From: Nephromyces sp. MM_2019
Taxonomy: Eukaryota > Apicomplexa > Aconoidasida > Nephromycida
Direction: 5' to 3'
Assembly (NCBI GenBank): GCA_015657535.1
Contig: JADHZB010001887.1
Location: 1-35,703, forward strand
Length of the DNA: 35,703 nucleotides
A model generated the notes under the pieces. The model did no database searches. It saw nothing but the letters and a program-made list of their open reading frames with translations, and was not told where the DNA came from. The translations under genes were made by a program, and so were the position numbers. Positions 1 to 11,636 of this stretch are shown piece by piece (position 1 is the first letter of the stretch; every line of letters begins with the position of its first letter).

Positions 1-26
1 TATATATATATATATATATATATATA
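1..26. repeat. (TA)n microsatellite at left edge
   Basis: The window opens with an uninterrupted run of alternating T and A. It is cut by the window edge, so its true length is unknown. Confidence 0.95.
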
Positions 27-308
27 GGACTAAATGTAAAAATAAATCTATACACAATGCATCTCTACATATAATTATATGAGTTAAAACGTACATACAC
101 ATTTACTTATACATTGGAGGAACTATACATTCCTATGTATGTTTATGAAGATCTCAATATATATACAACTAAATTCTTACACAATCACAATCATACCACA
201 CACATTTTCACACAGATAAACACCTACTCGTCTATGTTTGTATGCACACACACTCACACACGTACATATATACAGGTGTGTATAGTATATATATATATAT
301 ATAGATAC

Positions 309-447
309 CTGAGCCAAAATGGCTTTGTGTGTTAGTATTTGATTGGTTAAACAAACCGCCCTGATTTGTTGAGCCAAACGATTTATTTCCAAAGAGGCTA
401 CCGCCCGTTTGTTGGCCAAACACATTTTGATTTGAATTTCCATACAT
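309..447 (-). CDS. FG-repeat nucleoporin, first exon (partial)
   Basis: This is the start of a nucleoporin-like gene on the minus strand. The ATG is at 447-445. It opens 46 codons rich in Asn, Gln, Gly and Ser, carrying several FG dipeptides in short spacing (VFG, LFG, SFG, HFG) and one GGLF. That is the composition of the disordered barrier segment at the N-terminus of Nup98/Nup100-type proteins of the nuclear pore. The exon ends in CAG at 309, followed by a good GTATCT donor at 308. It leaves one base of a split codon, so the next exon must supply two. No convincing next exon exists between 308 and 1, which is TA and CA repeat, so the rest lies beyond the window. The FG pattern is seen directly; assignment to Nup98 rather than another FG protein is inference from a short exon. 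Confidence 0.55.
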
Positions 448-486
448 TTTGAGATGTGTAAAAATGTGTAAGAATTATTCTGAAAT

Positions 487-517
<31 letters not shown>

Positions 518-1093
518 CTTGGGATTGAAATTTGTTATGAATCTAATGTACACACACATGTAGCTAGATAATAAGATGTAGGTAGGAATGATTTGATTGT
601 TTATGCACACATATATATGCGTACTCAAATACAAATTTATACATATAAATTATATACACATATTTGTTTGTGGTGTATACATACACATTTCTATGTTATT
701 TTATATATCCAAGATTGCTACACATATACGCGAAGAGTTACACGTAATTTTAGCGCTTAATATGATAGAGATAATATTTAATCAATGCGTGTATAATAAG
801 TTAGATGGTATATATATTTATATATGTGTGTATAGGTGTGTTTGAGTTTATTTGTGTATCTATGTTTTTGGATGTGTGTATTATGTCTATGCTTATTTAT
901 GGATGTGTATAGTGTGTTTATGTCTAACTATATGAATATATATATATATATATATATAAACATGTACGTGTGTATGTATAACGCCTCTCCCTTTGTAAAA
1001 GAGATAGAGGTAGTACACTGTGATTATTAGGGATAAGATGAGTGAGGGGACTATAGGTTGATTGCACCCTTAAACACACACAAAATAAACAAT
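448..1093. other. Repeat-rich intergenic DNA
   Basis: Between the nucleoporin exon and 1093 I see TA runs (about 490-516 and 935-958), CA-rich then TG-rich stretches, and no open frame with protein-like composition. The ORFs here read as Ile/Tyr or Cys/Val strings from simple repeats. Confidence 0.6.
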
Positions 1094-1216
1094 TTAGAGG
1101 AGAAATTTGCCTCCAAATTGTTTTCGATAGCGTACCTCTATAGCTTGTGGATTGGGAGGAAGATTAATCAATAAAATAGTGTGTACTACTCTGTTCAGAA
1201 ATGAAGGAATATGTTG
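1094..1216 (-). CDS. Possible terminal exon of an unassigned gene
   Basis: On the minus strand a possible AG acceptor (1218-1217) is followed by 40 open codons and a TAA stop at 1096-1094. The peptide has no repeat character and looks protein-like, with segments NLPPNPQAIEVRYRK and FGGKFLL near its end. It reads as the C-terminus of something, but I do not recognise the family. Upstream exons could not be joined. The island at 3238-3366 is one candidate, but its frame does not connect. A 40-codon open frame can occur by chance in this AT-rich DNA, so the call rests mainly on composition. Confidence 0.28.
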   Translation of the reverse strand, partial: QHIPSFLNRVVHTILLINLPPNPQAIEVRYRKQFGGKFLL

Positions 1217-1464
1217 CTTATTAGACTTGAAAATGTGTGCGTAGTAGAAGTTGGAGGATGTGGTATAAGGAATGTATAATGGGTATAGAAAGAGGCAAGG
1301 TGTGTATGGGATGATAAAAGAAAATTAAAAGGAGAGTTGATATAAGATATATTGGTACCCAAGTTGGGCACAAGGTAGTGGATATATAGGTGTGGGGGGG
1401 TGGTGTTGAGTGTGTGTATGCGGGGGGTTGATGTGAGTGTGTATGTGGTGGTCTGTTTGTATAC

Positions 1465-1556
1465 CGTGGGGTGGTGTTTATATATAACGTGGGGTGGTGT
1501 TTATATATAGCGTGGGGTGGTGTTTATATATAACGTGGGGTGGTGTGTGTATACAA
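1465..1556 (+). repeat. 23-bp G-rich tandem repeat, 4 copies
   Basis: Copies start at 1465, 1488, 1511 and 1534, exactly 23 bp apart. Each begins CGTGGGGTGGTG and continues into TTTATATATA; the last copy diverges to GTGTGTATAC. Each unit has a run of four G plus two GG steps, unusual for this AT-rich window. It sits inside a long TG-rich block. Confidence 0.9.
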
Positions 1557-2170
1557 TGTGTGGCGATGAGTAGGAAGGCGTGTGGTGTGTTAGTAGGTAG
1601 CGGGTTGAATTATGTGTAGGGGGGAGGGAGAGGGTAGAGGGTGTGGTGTGTGTATAAGGGTGTATATAGAGCTATCAATATGTGTGGGGAATATAAGGGA
1701 GTGTGTAGGGAGGGTAGAGAAGGTCGACTGATGAGTGTGAGAGTATAGTGTAGGTGTTATTTGAGTTATAGGATATCCTTTGTTTGATGAAAAAGGAGTA
1801 AAGCAATAGTAGGGGGTTTTGGCGTTGAATAATGTGCTTAAAAAATAAAAATTCCATCAAAATTTAATAAACTGAAGTTTGTTTGTTTTTTAAAAGAAGG
1901 ATTGTACTCATTTTAAATAGGCCTTTTGTTGAATAATGTATGTGTGTGTGCAAGTTAAGTAACTATCTGGTTTTGTTATGTCTAGGTATAGGTGCGTTAT
2001 TAATATATATTATATGAATGTGTGTAAGTTTGAAGTTAATTATGTATGTAAATATATATATTAGTTTGTTGATGTACATATATAATAATATGTAACTGGA
2101 TGTGAGTGTGTCTAGTTATTTTGAGTGAGTGTATGTCTAATAAAAGTAATAAATTTGAATAATGTTTTTT

Positions 2171-2212
2171 TATATTTTCGATTTGATTAAAAAATTTATT
2201 TTCGAAAATATA
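2171..2212. repeat. 11-bp perfect inverted repeat at a TG-to-CA switch
   Basis: TATATTTTCGA at 2171-2181 is matched by its reverse complement TCGAAAATATA at 2202-2212, with a 20-base AT-rich loop. It lies where the flanking sequence changes from TG-rich (left) to CA-rich (right), so it could be the tip of a much longer imperfect hairpin made by those arms. Confidence 0.75.
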
Positions 2213-5200
2213 AGTTTTGAGTAGGCCCTCCTTATTTTGTATTGTATGATATGGGTGGATGATTTAAATTAATCATATTATATACACGCACAAAATTAGG
2301 ATGAAAACACATTACACAAACATTGAATGAAATTACATTATGAACACATTGAATGAAATGTTATGCACACATTGAATAAACGCCTATAAACACACATACA
2401 TTAGTTGAAAGCATATACATTTTTAGTTTGCCAAAAGTTTATACCCTAACTTGATCAAAATACACACACACATATATCCCTTTTTTGGAGTTCTTTCTAA
2501 CACAATTTCATTTTACCCATTTGTTGCACACATGTATACATGTACATATACTAATTAAAAACATACCATTTCATTAATTGTGCGTGTGAATACATATTGC
2601 ACACACAAATACAATAATAGGTGTATTGATTATTATTTTTATCTAGTAACTTTATAATTATTATTTTATAGACTATAACATTATATTGAAATAGCCTGAA
2701 TATAAATACACAAACAAACACACATAACATAAGCTAAGTTACACACCAAATCATATACATTACACACACAAAACTTCATAAACACACATCGACATAAACA
2801 TGTATATGCTTTTTGACATAAATACTCTCATACACCAACGTAAGCACACACCTCCTCATCAGAATAAGCAAACATACATACATATATATATATATAGGTA
2901 TATAAGCTATATAAAATCATACACTTACAAACCCACTCAAGCACATATGATATAAATACAATTTTAAATAAAAATACACTTAAATGTTCATCAAATATGT
3001 ATGTATAACTATACAATTAAACTTTACACACACATATAGGATATATTGCACAAAAATCTAAACATGTCTATATATATATATATATATATATAATTCAATA
3101 TTTTCTTTACGCATACATACATTTTTGTTTTAACTATATATATATATATATAGTTAAAATAAAAAAATTAATACGATTTATTATCTACACACACATACAC
3201 ACCATCAAATTTTTATTACATACCTAATTTTGAAACTTTATGAGTGGCCCAAATTTTCCAGCAAAAATTTTGATAATTGGAATTGATTGATTGATCGAAC
3301 AGATATAAAGAAAATATTTTTGTATGTAAAATGTTTATTAGGATGTGTGTGCGTAAAATTTAGTGACTATTGGATGTATGTGAAATTAAGTTTGTGTATG
3401 TGTAAAAGATTTATTTGATTATGTGTGTGTAAAAAATTTATTTGATTATTTGTGTGTAAAAATTAACGAGTATTGGGCGCTTGTGAAATTATCTGTATAT
3501 ACGTAAAAGTTTAATTTATATTTTGTGCTTTAATATCAATCGATGCTTATTGGATATGTGTGAAACTATCTCTATGTATGATTATGTTTATCAAGCTTTG
3601 TGTGTAAAAATGAATAAAAGAATATGCATTATATTATGCATAAAATTATCTTATGTGTGTTTTAATTAGGCTACGGACTATGTATGTTGTATGTATGTTT
3701 GACAAGTGAGCATAAGTAAATATGTGTATATTTAATCAATATGACTGTATTTATCGGATGATTATATATTACTATTAATTTTTAATTTAACATAAAAATT
3801 TTATTTTAAAAAATTCAGCACTAATTGAATTTTTTCGTGGTTATACTTTAGACGAAATTATTTTAAATATGTACACATTAATTATGTTCAATGTGAATGT
3901 GGGTGTCGATATATTTGTGTATTTGTGAATGTATATGTGTGCGTGCATATGTGTGTATATTTTTGGTGAGTTTTTGTGTGTAGAGTTTGACAGAATATAT
4001 GTATATTTAGGTGTAGATATTTACGTTATGGGTGTGTGTGTGGATGTTTCAGGTGAATGTATGTACTCGTTGAGTTTGCAAGGTGTGTTTGGGTATACGT
4101 TTTTATTTTTTGTGCGTATATATGTATGTGTGTGTAATGAATTTTATTCTATTCATTACTTGAAGTTATATCAAAATATTAGCTAAAAAGTGGTGTTTAT
4201 GAGTAATTTTAGATTAAATGTTATTAGATTATGATAAATTATAAATATATATAACATATATATAATTAATTTGTATGTGGTTATATCTGTGTGCGTTTGC
4301 GTAGGTTTATATAAATCTATATATGTAAATTTAGAAATATGATCAATGATCCTAATATGCATTATATACTAATAAGGCTAAGAAATTGGACAAATAATAA
4401 TATATTGATTATAAATCTTTTAAAATTGTGTATGTGTAGTATAACAAAACATATCTAACATTTTGAATTATAAAAGTTTTCAGAGAGATTCAATAAACCT
4501 TATATTAGAATTACCAATTTTAAGAATTTTGAATTATAGCATTATACACCCTAAAATAATTATAGTTTATATAGATTATAGCACACATACTATTAAAACA
4601 ATGGACCACACATAATTTTCATTAATTACATGGCACATACACAATTTGCATAGATTATATAGGCACACAAATTTCATAGATTATACAATACGCAATTTGT
4701 AAAGATTATAACACATAGTCACACTTTACAGGCTATGATATATACGCCATTTAGATGGATGACACTACATTATTTCACAGAGATTATGACACAATCATAT
4801 ATTTCATATATTATCTGTTATGAATATACACAATCTGTTTAGGCTATTTTACACCCACATCTTTGAGCTAAGACAACTTAGGATAAAAATATATAGAAAA
4901 TTAAGCTTTATGTCATTAGACAAATCAACTCCTAAAAAATTTAAATTCTTTGCAAATAAAACAAATTTGTAGTTAACTTACAAACTTGTACAAACATTTG
5001 AATTTTATTTCATATTTTTAGGTCTAAACATCGATATTTAAACACACATGCCTACTCTTTCATATCTGTAAAAGTCTAAAAAATTTGATAAATCAATAAA
5101 TACTTTAAAACACACATTTATTCACCCAAGTTACTTAGGCCTTAGCTTTCTAAAACTTTCACTCATTATGTACATACTTATAGATTATTACATACAAACT

Positions 5201-6103
5201 AACTTATTATTAACACATTAAACAAATTTAAGGCTTGTTTAAATTAATTAAACATACCAAACAACAATTCACTAGATATTCAAATTTATTATATTCATAA
5301 GATTTGCGCACTATACGTAAAATTCTATACATACGCACATTTATTTGTTTTAAAAAGACTTGCTTGGCATTAACAAATTTCGACACACACAAATACAAAT
5401 ATGAAAATGTGTCAACAAACTTGTGTATGTATCAAAATTCAATCAAAGCCTAATGAAATTTGCAACACATATAATATAGACTATACATCAATGCATAAAC
5501 AACAATTGAAGAAATTCAACATGCAGACAAAATTGAATATATACCAAATCACACACGACACTTGATGAAACCTAACACACACACACAATGTGTTTAAATT
5601 ACAATATTAAAATTATATAAACAACTTTTAAAGAAATAATAGGACTATCATAAATGATTGTTGGTATGTTGATTAACTTACATCAATAACCGATATAATT
5701 TTTTGAACTATAACAATCTGCATGGCTAATAAATTATAATAGATAGTAAATGAAATGACACGTTGCTATTGCATATATATTGTTAAATATACACTACACT
5801 ATTCATTCGTTTTAACTAGGCATTATTAAACTGTTAAACAACCACATATAAACTATGAACCTAATTTGGTCCTAAATAGAATATCTATATATCAAGGTGT
5901 CCTGTAACCATTGCTAAATTATCTAATTCAAATTATAATCGTTGAAAATATATCCTTCAACTCTCTTGTAAGACGAAAGAGTTAATTAATCTCACATATT
6001 AGAAATTTTGTCTCTCAGCTATAGCTGATTACATAAACAGTGTTTTTGTAAACACGTGCATTGCTTAGCCATCCCTAGAGCTATAATCCAAGGAGATATA
6101 ACA

Positions 6104-8424
6104 ATGGTAAGTTTCATCCCATTGAAAATTTCATCCTAGGACATTTATTAATAGGTACAATAAAACTCTCTGCAACAAACTCTCCTTTCCCTATCCAGGC
6201 TACTCTGGCCGACTCTTTCTTACAAGACTTGGATGACTTAAACGATGAACCTGAAGAAGAAACAACCGCTGAAGGTTACGAGGATGATGATGATTTTATA
6301 ATTGATGCTGTGGAGGCTTATGAGAAGGCACAATTTGACTCTGTAGCTATTGTTTCAGATCTAGCTCAAAAGGACCACTTCAAACATATCCTCGAGGTAG
6401 CTTTAATTTACTTGATAAACCAAACATAATTACTTTCTGAATGACTTATCCTAACTTCTATAATAACTTAGGATGTGAGGAGACTAAAGAATACGGAGGC
6501 CCCAAAGTCCGACAACATCTATGACGAAGATACTGATGAGTACACACTTATAAGTGACTGCAACAAACTGGTCATAAGCATAGACACAGAGTAAGCATAA
6601 TCATACTAATTAGGTTCTTTGTTGAAGTTAAAAACTTGATATTATTCGACTGCAGGATCTTAAACATCCATAAGTTTATACGAGATATATATTCCAGGAA
6701 GTTCCCAGAATTAGAATCTATTGTAACATCTCCCCTTGAATATATTGCTATTGTAAAACGAGTCCAAAATGAAATGGTTAGTCATTAGGGTTATAATTTG
6801 AGGCTTCACACTTCCTAGTCCTATAAAATTCAACATTACATACTATAACATACTCCACAAGTCTTTGCTTATGGCCCGTGTGAATGCACTAACTTTAGAT
6901 TTAGGATGTCATAATTTCATCATTCCACTCAGGATTTGACTCATGTTGACTTGTCGGATTTACTGCCAAATACAATAATAATGGCAGTGACTGTAGCTGC
7001 TAGTATGACAACAGGCTCAATGCTACCACCAAATGAATTAGACAAGGTAATAAATGAGTCTTAAATTGATAATATCAATTTTAAAATTTTAATAAAATAA
7101 ATTAAATTAACCAGGCCTTAGGTGCTGCCGAGGAAGCAATACATTTGGCTGAAAGCCGCAAAGAGGTGAATTAAACTTCTATATACTTGATTAGAACTAA
7201 CTTACATATTTCTATCTATACAGATTCTTATGTACCTAGAGAGTCGAATGAATCTCTTAGCTCCGAATGTTACATCACTGTTGGGTTCATCATTAGCAGC
7301 TAGACTTGTTACACATGCTGGTGGTCTCTTGGGTCTTGCTCGAATCCCCGCACAAAACATCATGGTAATTGAATTAATCTGGTCGACACCATAAATTGGT
7401 AATGCACTTTTTTCCAAAATTTATGTATTTCTTTAATAGCTAATAGGAAGTTCTAAGCGAGGTTCATTTGGATTTGGGACATCTCACCAGAAGGGTAATT
7501 TCGGAGTCATTAGTGCCAGCGAAATTATCCAAAATATAGCTCCAGTTTTCAGAAGTCGAGCAGTTAAGATGCTTTCAACAAAATGTGGCTTAGCTGCTAG
7601 AGTGGATTCTTTTCACGAATCACCAGGTGGCCAAATAGGGGCTCAATACCGAGAACAGATTATAAAAATGCTGATGAAGGTAGTTCAAGCTTATCAGGCA
7701 CATCTAGAATATTTCGAATATTTGAACTATAATCTCTATGAATCTCACTAGATACAATACTTAATTTTACATCGATTATCACATGAGACTTAAATCTTTA
7801 ATCCTTACAATCAAAAATTTAATTTAATCAGCTTCAAGAGCCACCACCTGCACCGAAGAAAAAAGCACTACCCATTCCCGATGAGAAGCCAAAAACAAAA
7901 AGAGGTGGAAAGCGATTACGAAAAATGAAGGAGAAGTATGGTATGACAGAAGTTCTCAAGCAATCGAATCGTTTGAAATTTGGTGAGGAGCCTGAGGAAG
8001 AAGCTGGGTTGGAAATCGGTAAGATCCTAGAACTCTAAAAGTTTATTACTTATCCAAATTATTATCATTGAATTGACGATCATCTCAGGGAAAGGACTCG
8101 GTATGATAGGAGTCAGTACTGGAACTGGGAAAGTCAGGTTACAAGTCAAGCAAAAAAAGCCTATAGAAGGTAGCAAGTTTAAAGCTTACGAAACATTAAT
8201 AAATATTATCTATTGATTTATTTAAATATCTATTTTTCAATTTTATAGCACGAAAACGTCAACTTCCACAAGCTTCAAGTGGAGCAACCGATGGTATGTC
8301 ATCATCACTAATCTTCACGCCTGTACAAGGACTCGAGCTAACCAATCCAGACGCTGCCAGAATGAAGCAAAGAAAAACTACTGATAATTATTTCTCTAGC
8401 ACTGGGAAATTTATGAAAAATTAA
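6104..8424 (+). CDS. PRPF31: U4/U6 snRNP splicing factor Prp31 (PRPF31)
   Basis: Prp31 binds the U4 snRNA 5' stem-loop with the 15.5K protein and holds U4/U6 to U5 in the tri-snRNP. Exons: 6104-6106, 6199-6396, 6472-6590, 6656-6776, 6933-7046, 7115-7165, 7224-7364, 7440-7679, 7832-8018, 8089-8169, 8249-8424. All phases agree and encode 476 aa, close to human PRPF31 (499). The N-terminus MATLADSFLQDLDDL matches the family's MSLADELLADLEE start. The NOSIC region includes IHKFIRDIYSRKFPELES. The Nop domain includes MNLLAPNVTSLLGSSLAARL, AGGLLGLARIPAQNIM and KCGLAARVDSFHES. The basic RGGKRLRKMKEKYGMTE and the FTPVQGLELTNP motif mark the C-terminal domain. Introns are 57-165 bp. Exon 1 holds only the ATG, followed by GTAAGT. 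The next gene on the same strand begins 1.1 kb downstream. Identity is very secure; single splice sites were placed by eye. Confidence 0.96.
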
Positions 8425-9501
8425 TTTGAAACCCTTCTTTCTTACTTCATCCACCAATTTTATATCAAAAGTCAATCAATTGACACCATAAATAATTATA
8501 TAACATAAATTATAGTTGAAGAATCAGTTAAAATATATGATGCAGCTCTTTAAGTAATTTTATGGAAAATTTTTAACTCTACCTTGATAGCATGACTGAA
8601 TCTTTCAAGCTGATCTTCTGTTTTATACTAAGGAAATTATTGCTTTTATTACAACTTCAATTTATAAGCAATTTTGAATTGGTTTTACATAATCTTAGAT
8701 TGTTGCAGTAAAGTAGCTTGAATAATATACTCATCTTAGTAAAAGTATATATACTTAATTAAGAAATACCTATTTCACAAATATATATATATATTAAATA
8801 AGCTTAATATCAACTTTGGCTCTACTCATATAAAATGGTAAAGCTAAATCTTTGGTTAAAGCTTATTAAACATCTGTACTCATAATTTGACTACTTCAAA
8901 CTTAAGTTATATATTTGGCACAGCAACTTCATATAAGCACCCTGAAGTATTTTTAATTTTTGCCCAAGTTGTTTACTTCATATAACTTGAGATGTTTCTA
9001 AAACATAATTGACAGAATTAAATAAAAAAGAAAATTTCAAAGAACTGCAATGTTTAATCACTACATGCAACCTAAGAAACAATTCTCGCTATTAAATATT
9101 CGCTGCTAGAATTTTGCATATAATTTGATGGCTTATTTACGTTTAGCGCTTATCAGAATTATCAGTGAATTTAAGTGGGTGGCAACACAGTTGGGTGTAT
9201 CTGCGTTTAATTATAACACTTATATTTCTGTTTCTAGGGTAAGCGTTTTTACGTGAAAATTAAGTCATGAAAATAAGAGATTTTGGAAATGAAGCTTTTC
9301 AAGTTATACATATTGATAAAAAATTTACAGAAATGAGCAAGTCTGGCAAACTAAGAAATAATTGAAACACCATCCGCCACATTTATATAAATTTCCGTAT
9401 TTCGATTCGTATTATGATTGAAACGCCTAAATTTCTATACTGATTCTTTTATCTTTTTTTTATCGCAATTGTTCAACTTATCAAACCTCCGCTTTAATAT
9501 T
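8425..9501. other. Intergenic region, AT-rich, no gene seen
   Basis: About 1.1 kb between the Prp31 stop and the amidohydrolase ATG on the same strand. It lacks the dense TG/CA blocks seen elsewhere and has only a short TA run near 8780. No protein-like open frame was found on either strand. It should hold the Prp31 3' end and the amidohydrolase promoter. Confidence 0.65.
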
Positions 9502-11104
9502 ATGAAGTTTCCACACATTTTTTCAGCTTTGCTGGTAGCCACCTTCTTTACAAACCTAGCTTTGTCAAGTCCAACATGGGATGAACTTTATAAAGAGGCA
9601 CAAGATGACTCCGATTTTGTTTATGAAATGAGAAGGTATTTGCATATGCATCCCCAGGTCTCCTATCAAGAATATGATGCATCAGAGTACATCATGGAAA
9701 AACTTACTGAGATGAATGTAAGCTTCACTGGATACTGGGGCAAAAATGCTACCGACCCTAACTCCCGTGGTACAGGTGTAGTAGCTCATATCGGAACCGG
9801 AAAACCTCCTTGTGTTGGTCTTCGGGCAGATATTGATGGGCTACCTGTAACTGAGCTAGTAGATTTACCCTTCAAATCAAAATATGAAGGATTTAGCCAC
9901 GCTTGCGGACATGATGCCCACACAGCAATGTTACTTGCTGCTGCAAAATACCTAAAAGCACGAGAATCAGAACTTAAAGGTACCGTAAGGCTAATTTTCA
10001 CACCTGGTGAAGAAGGAGGAGCCGGAGCAATGATGATGGCTAATGAAGGCGTGGTTGAGATGTATCCACCAGCTCAAAGGCTTTTCGCAGAGCATATTTT
10101 ATTTATGGCACCTACAGGACAGTTTGTTGCTGCACCAGGGCAATTTCTCTCTGGAGCACAAGAGTTAGCCAATTAGTTAACATTAACCCTTATCAATGAT
10201 AATAACTAAATAATCTATTATATAATTTTTTTATTTAAAACAGCTTCATGATAACAATTACTGGAAGACCTGGCGCATCAGCTGAATATTATAGAGCCAT
10301 TGATCCAGTTGCAGCAGGTGTAGCTATGGTTCGATCTTTATATGATTTTTACAGCCGAGAACTTTACTTCCAAATCGAGCATGCTGGCCTAGTATCTGTC
10401 ACACTATTTGAGGTCATAAAAAACTCGATTCTCTTAGTTGAATGAATGTAATAAATTTGAAAATTTCATAACCTTTTTTATAGTCTGCCTCGAATGGAAC
10501 TAATATAATACCTGAGTATGTAACTGTTGGAGGTACATTACGTGGGATGACTTCAGAAACTCTGTATTATATGATCGATCGTGTTAACACCATGGCCGAA
10601 CAAACAGCAAAGGCTTATAAGTGTACTGCTAAGGTTGATAGGAAAATGACGGCTGCTTACCCACCCATGTACAATGACCCTGAGGTTTATAAATTTTTTA
10701 CAAAGGTAAAACACTTTGCCTTCAAAATCAATTAAATTTTTTAATCCAACATATAACAATTTTATTACTAAGCTCGCTGATGAAGCCAGTTTTGGACCCG
10801 TGAAACACATCGGACCTATAATGGGTGGTGAAGATTTTACTTTTTTATGCAATAAGGCACCCTGTGTAATGACCTTTATCGGATCCGGGTACATAATTTC
10901 AAGTTTATTTATAATTATCGAATCTTAACTCCTCATGTATTTTAATTTCACAGGAGCGGTGATGAAATACCAGGTCACCCACCTACAAATGTTGGCCACC
11001 ATAGCTCACACTTCGCCTTGGATGAGCGCGTGCTCCCAAGAGGTGCAGCTTTCTATGCTCATTTTGCTTTCCAGAGCTTGGATGAATTGAATAATCAAAG
11101 CTAA
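9502..11104 (+). CDS. Secreted M20-family amidohydrolase (IAA-amino-acid-hydrolase-like)
   Basis: Peptidase M20 amidohydrolases of this branch (plant ILR1/ILL, bacterial hippurate hydrolase) cleave N-acyl amino acid conjugates with a metal pair. Exons 9502-10163, 10244-10412, 10484-10705, 10773-10888 and 10954-11104 join in phase to 439 aa, the usual family length. The start is the ATG opening a signal peptide (KFPHIFSALLVATFFTNLALS, cut near residue 22). An upstream in-frame TTG at 9418 is not a likely start. Visible motifs: GLRADIDGLP (106-115), HACGHDAH (133-140; likely metal ligands C135 and H137), PGEEGGAG (168-175; E170/E171), H198, GGTLRGMT, GGEDFTF, and HHSSHFALDE near 405-414, where H406 fits the last ligand. 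Oddity: the conserved GGHAA..P.H segment of the dimerisation domain reads RPGASAEYYR, so both histidines are missing. The substrate is unknown. The signal peptide suggests secretion or a membrane-bound compartment. Confidence 0.92.
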
Positions 11105-11636
11105 TTTGAAAGCATTAAATTGTAATAATATATTATGGACAGAAACTTCAATTTTTTTGTATATCAATAAAGAAAATTTTCTATTTAAATTTAATCATAT
11201 TCTCCTACTTACAATTTTTTTTCTGTACTACTGATAAATTTATTTATATTATAAATTTGTTTTATATATAGTTAATTATTTCACTTGCCACAAACAAAAG
11301 ATTGTATTAATTTCAAAACAAAAAGCTAGATTTCCCATCACATTTAAAATTTTTTGAATCTACTCTAATTGTAACCTTTTAACAACAAGCATTCATTTTT
11401 TATAATACTTTCAATTTGTGTTTTATTTTATCTTACTTCTTTATTAACAATTTAACCTGTCTAAAACAAAAATTTTCGTGAATTCTTTTATTAAACATAA
11501 AAATTGGGTCTACCATATAACGTTTACATTTTTTGAATCTAAGTTTTTAGATACTTATTACAATTACTAAATAAAAATTATTTTCAAAAAAATATAGCAT
11601 TATATATCTGAAAAAATTTAAATTAATTTTATTCAT
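11105..11636. other. Convergent 3' intergenic region
   Basis: Lies between the stops of two genes pointing at each other. An AATAAA hexamer at 11166-11171, about 60 bases after the amidohydrolase stop, is a plausible poly(A) signal for it. The rest is T-rich and A-rich with no open frame of interest. Confidence 0.6.
11166..11171 (+). terminator. Candidate poly(A) signal AATAAA
   Basis: A canonical hexamer lies 62 bases after the TAA of the amidohydrolase gene. Such hexamers are common by chance in AT-rich DNA, so position is the only support. Confidence 0.35.

Larger units (their letters stand above)
1217..6103. other. Long repeat-rich region with alternating TG and CA blocks
   Basis: This stretch is built from two successive units on the plus strand: TG-rich about 1250-2150, CA-rich about 2280-3200, TG-rich about 3340-4330, CA-rich about 4560-5590. 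The repeats are degenerate, typically TGTGTG followed by short A/T words. Non-repeat islands lie at the switches, near 2160-2250, 3200-3370 and 5600-6100. The last includes the promoter and 5' leader of the Prp31 gene. An open frame on the minus strand at 3366-3238 (42 codons, TAA at 3240-3238) follows an AG acceptor and might be an exon, but nothing confirms it. Confidence 0.6.

Noticed and set aside
1675..1857. Minus-strand frame beginning MEFLFFKHIIQRQN
   Set aside because: It looks hydrophobic and Tyr/Pro-rich with no strong donor at its end, and it could not be joined to the exon candidate at 1094-1216.
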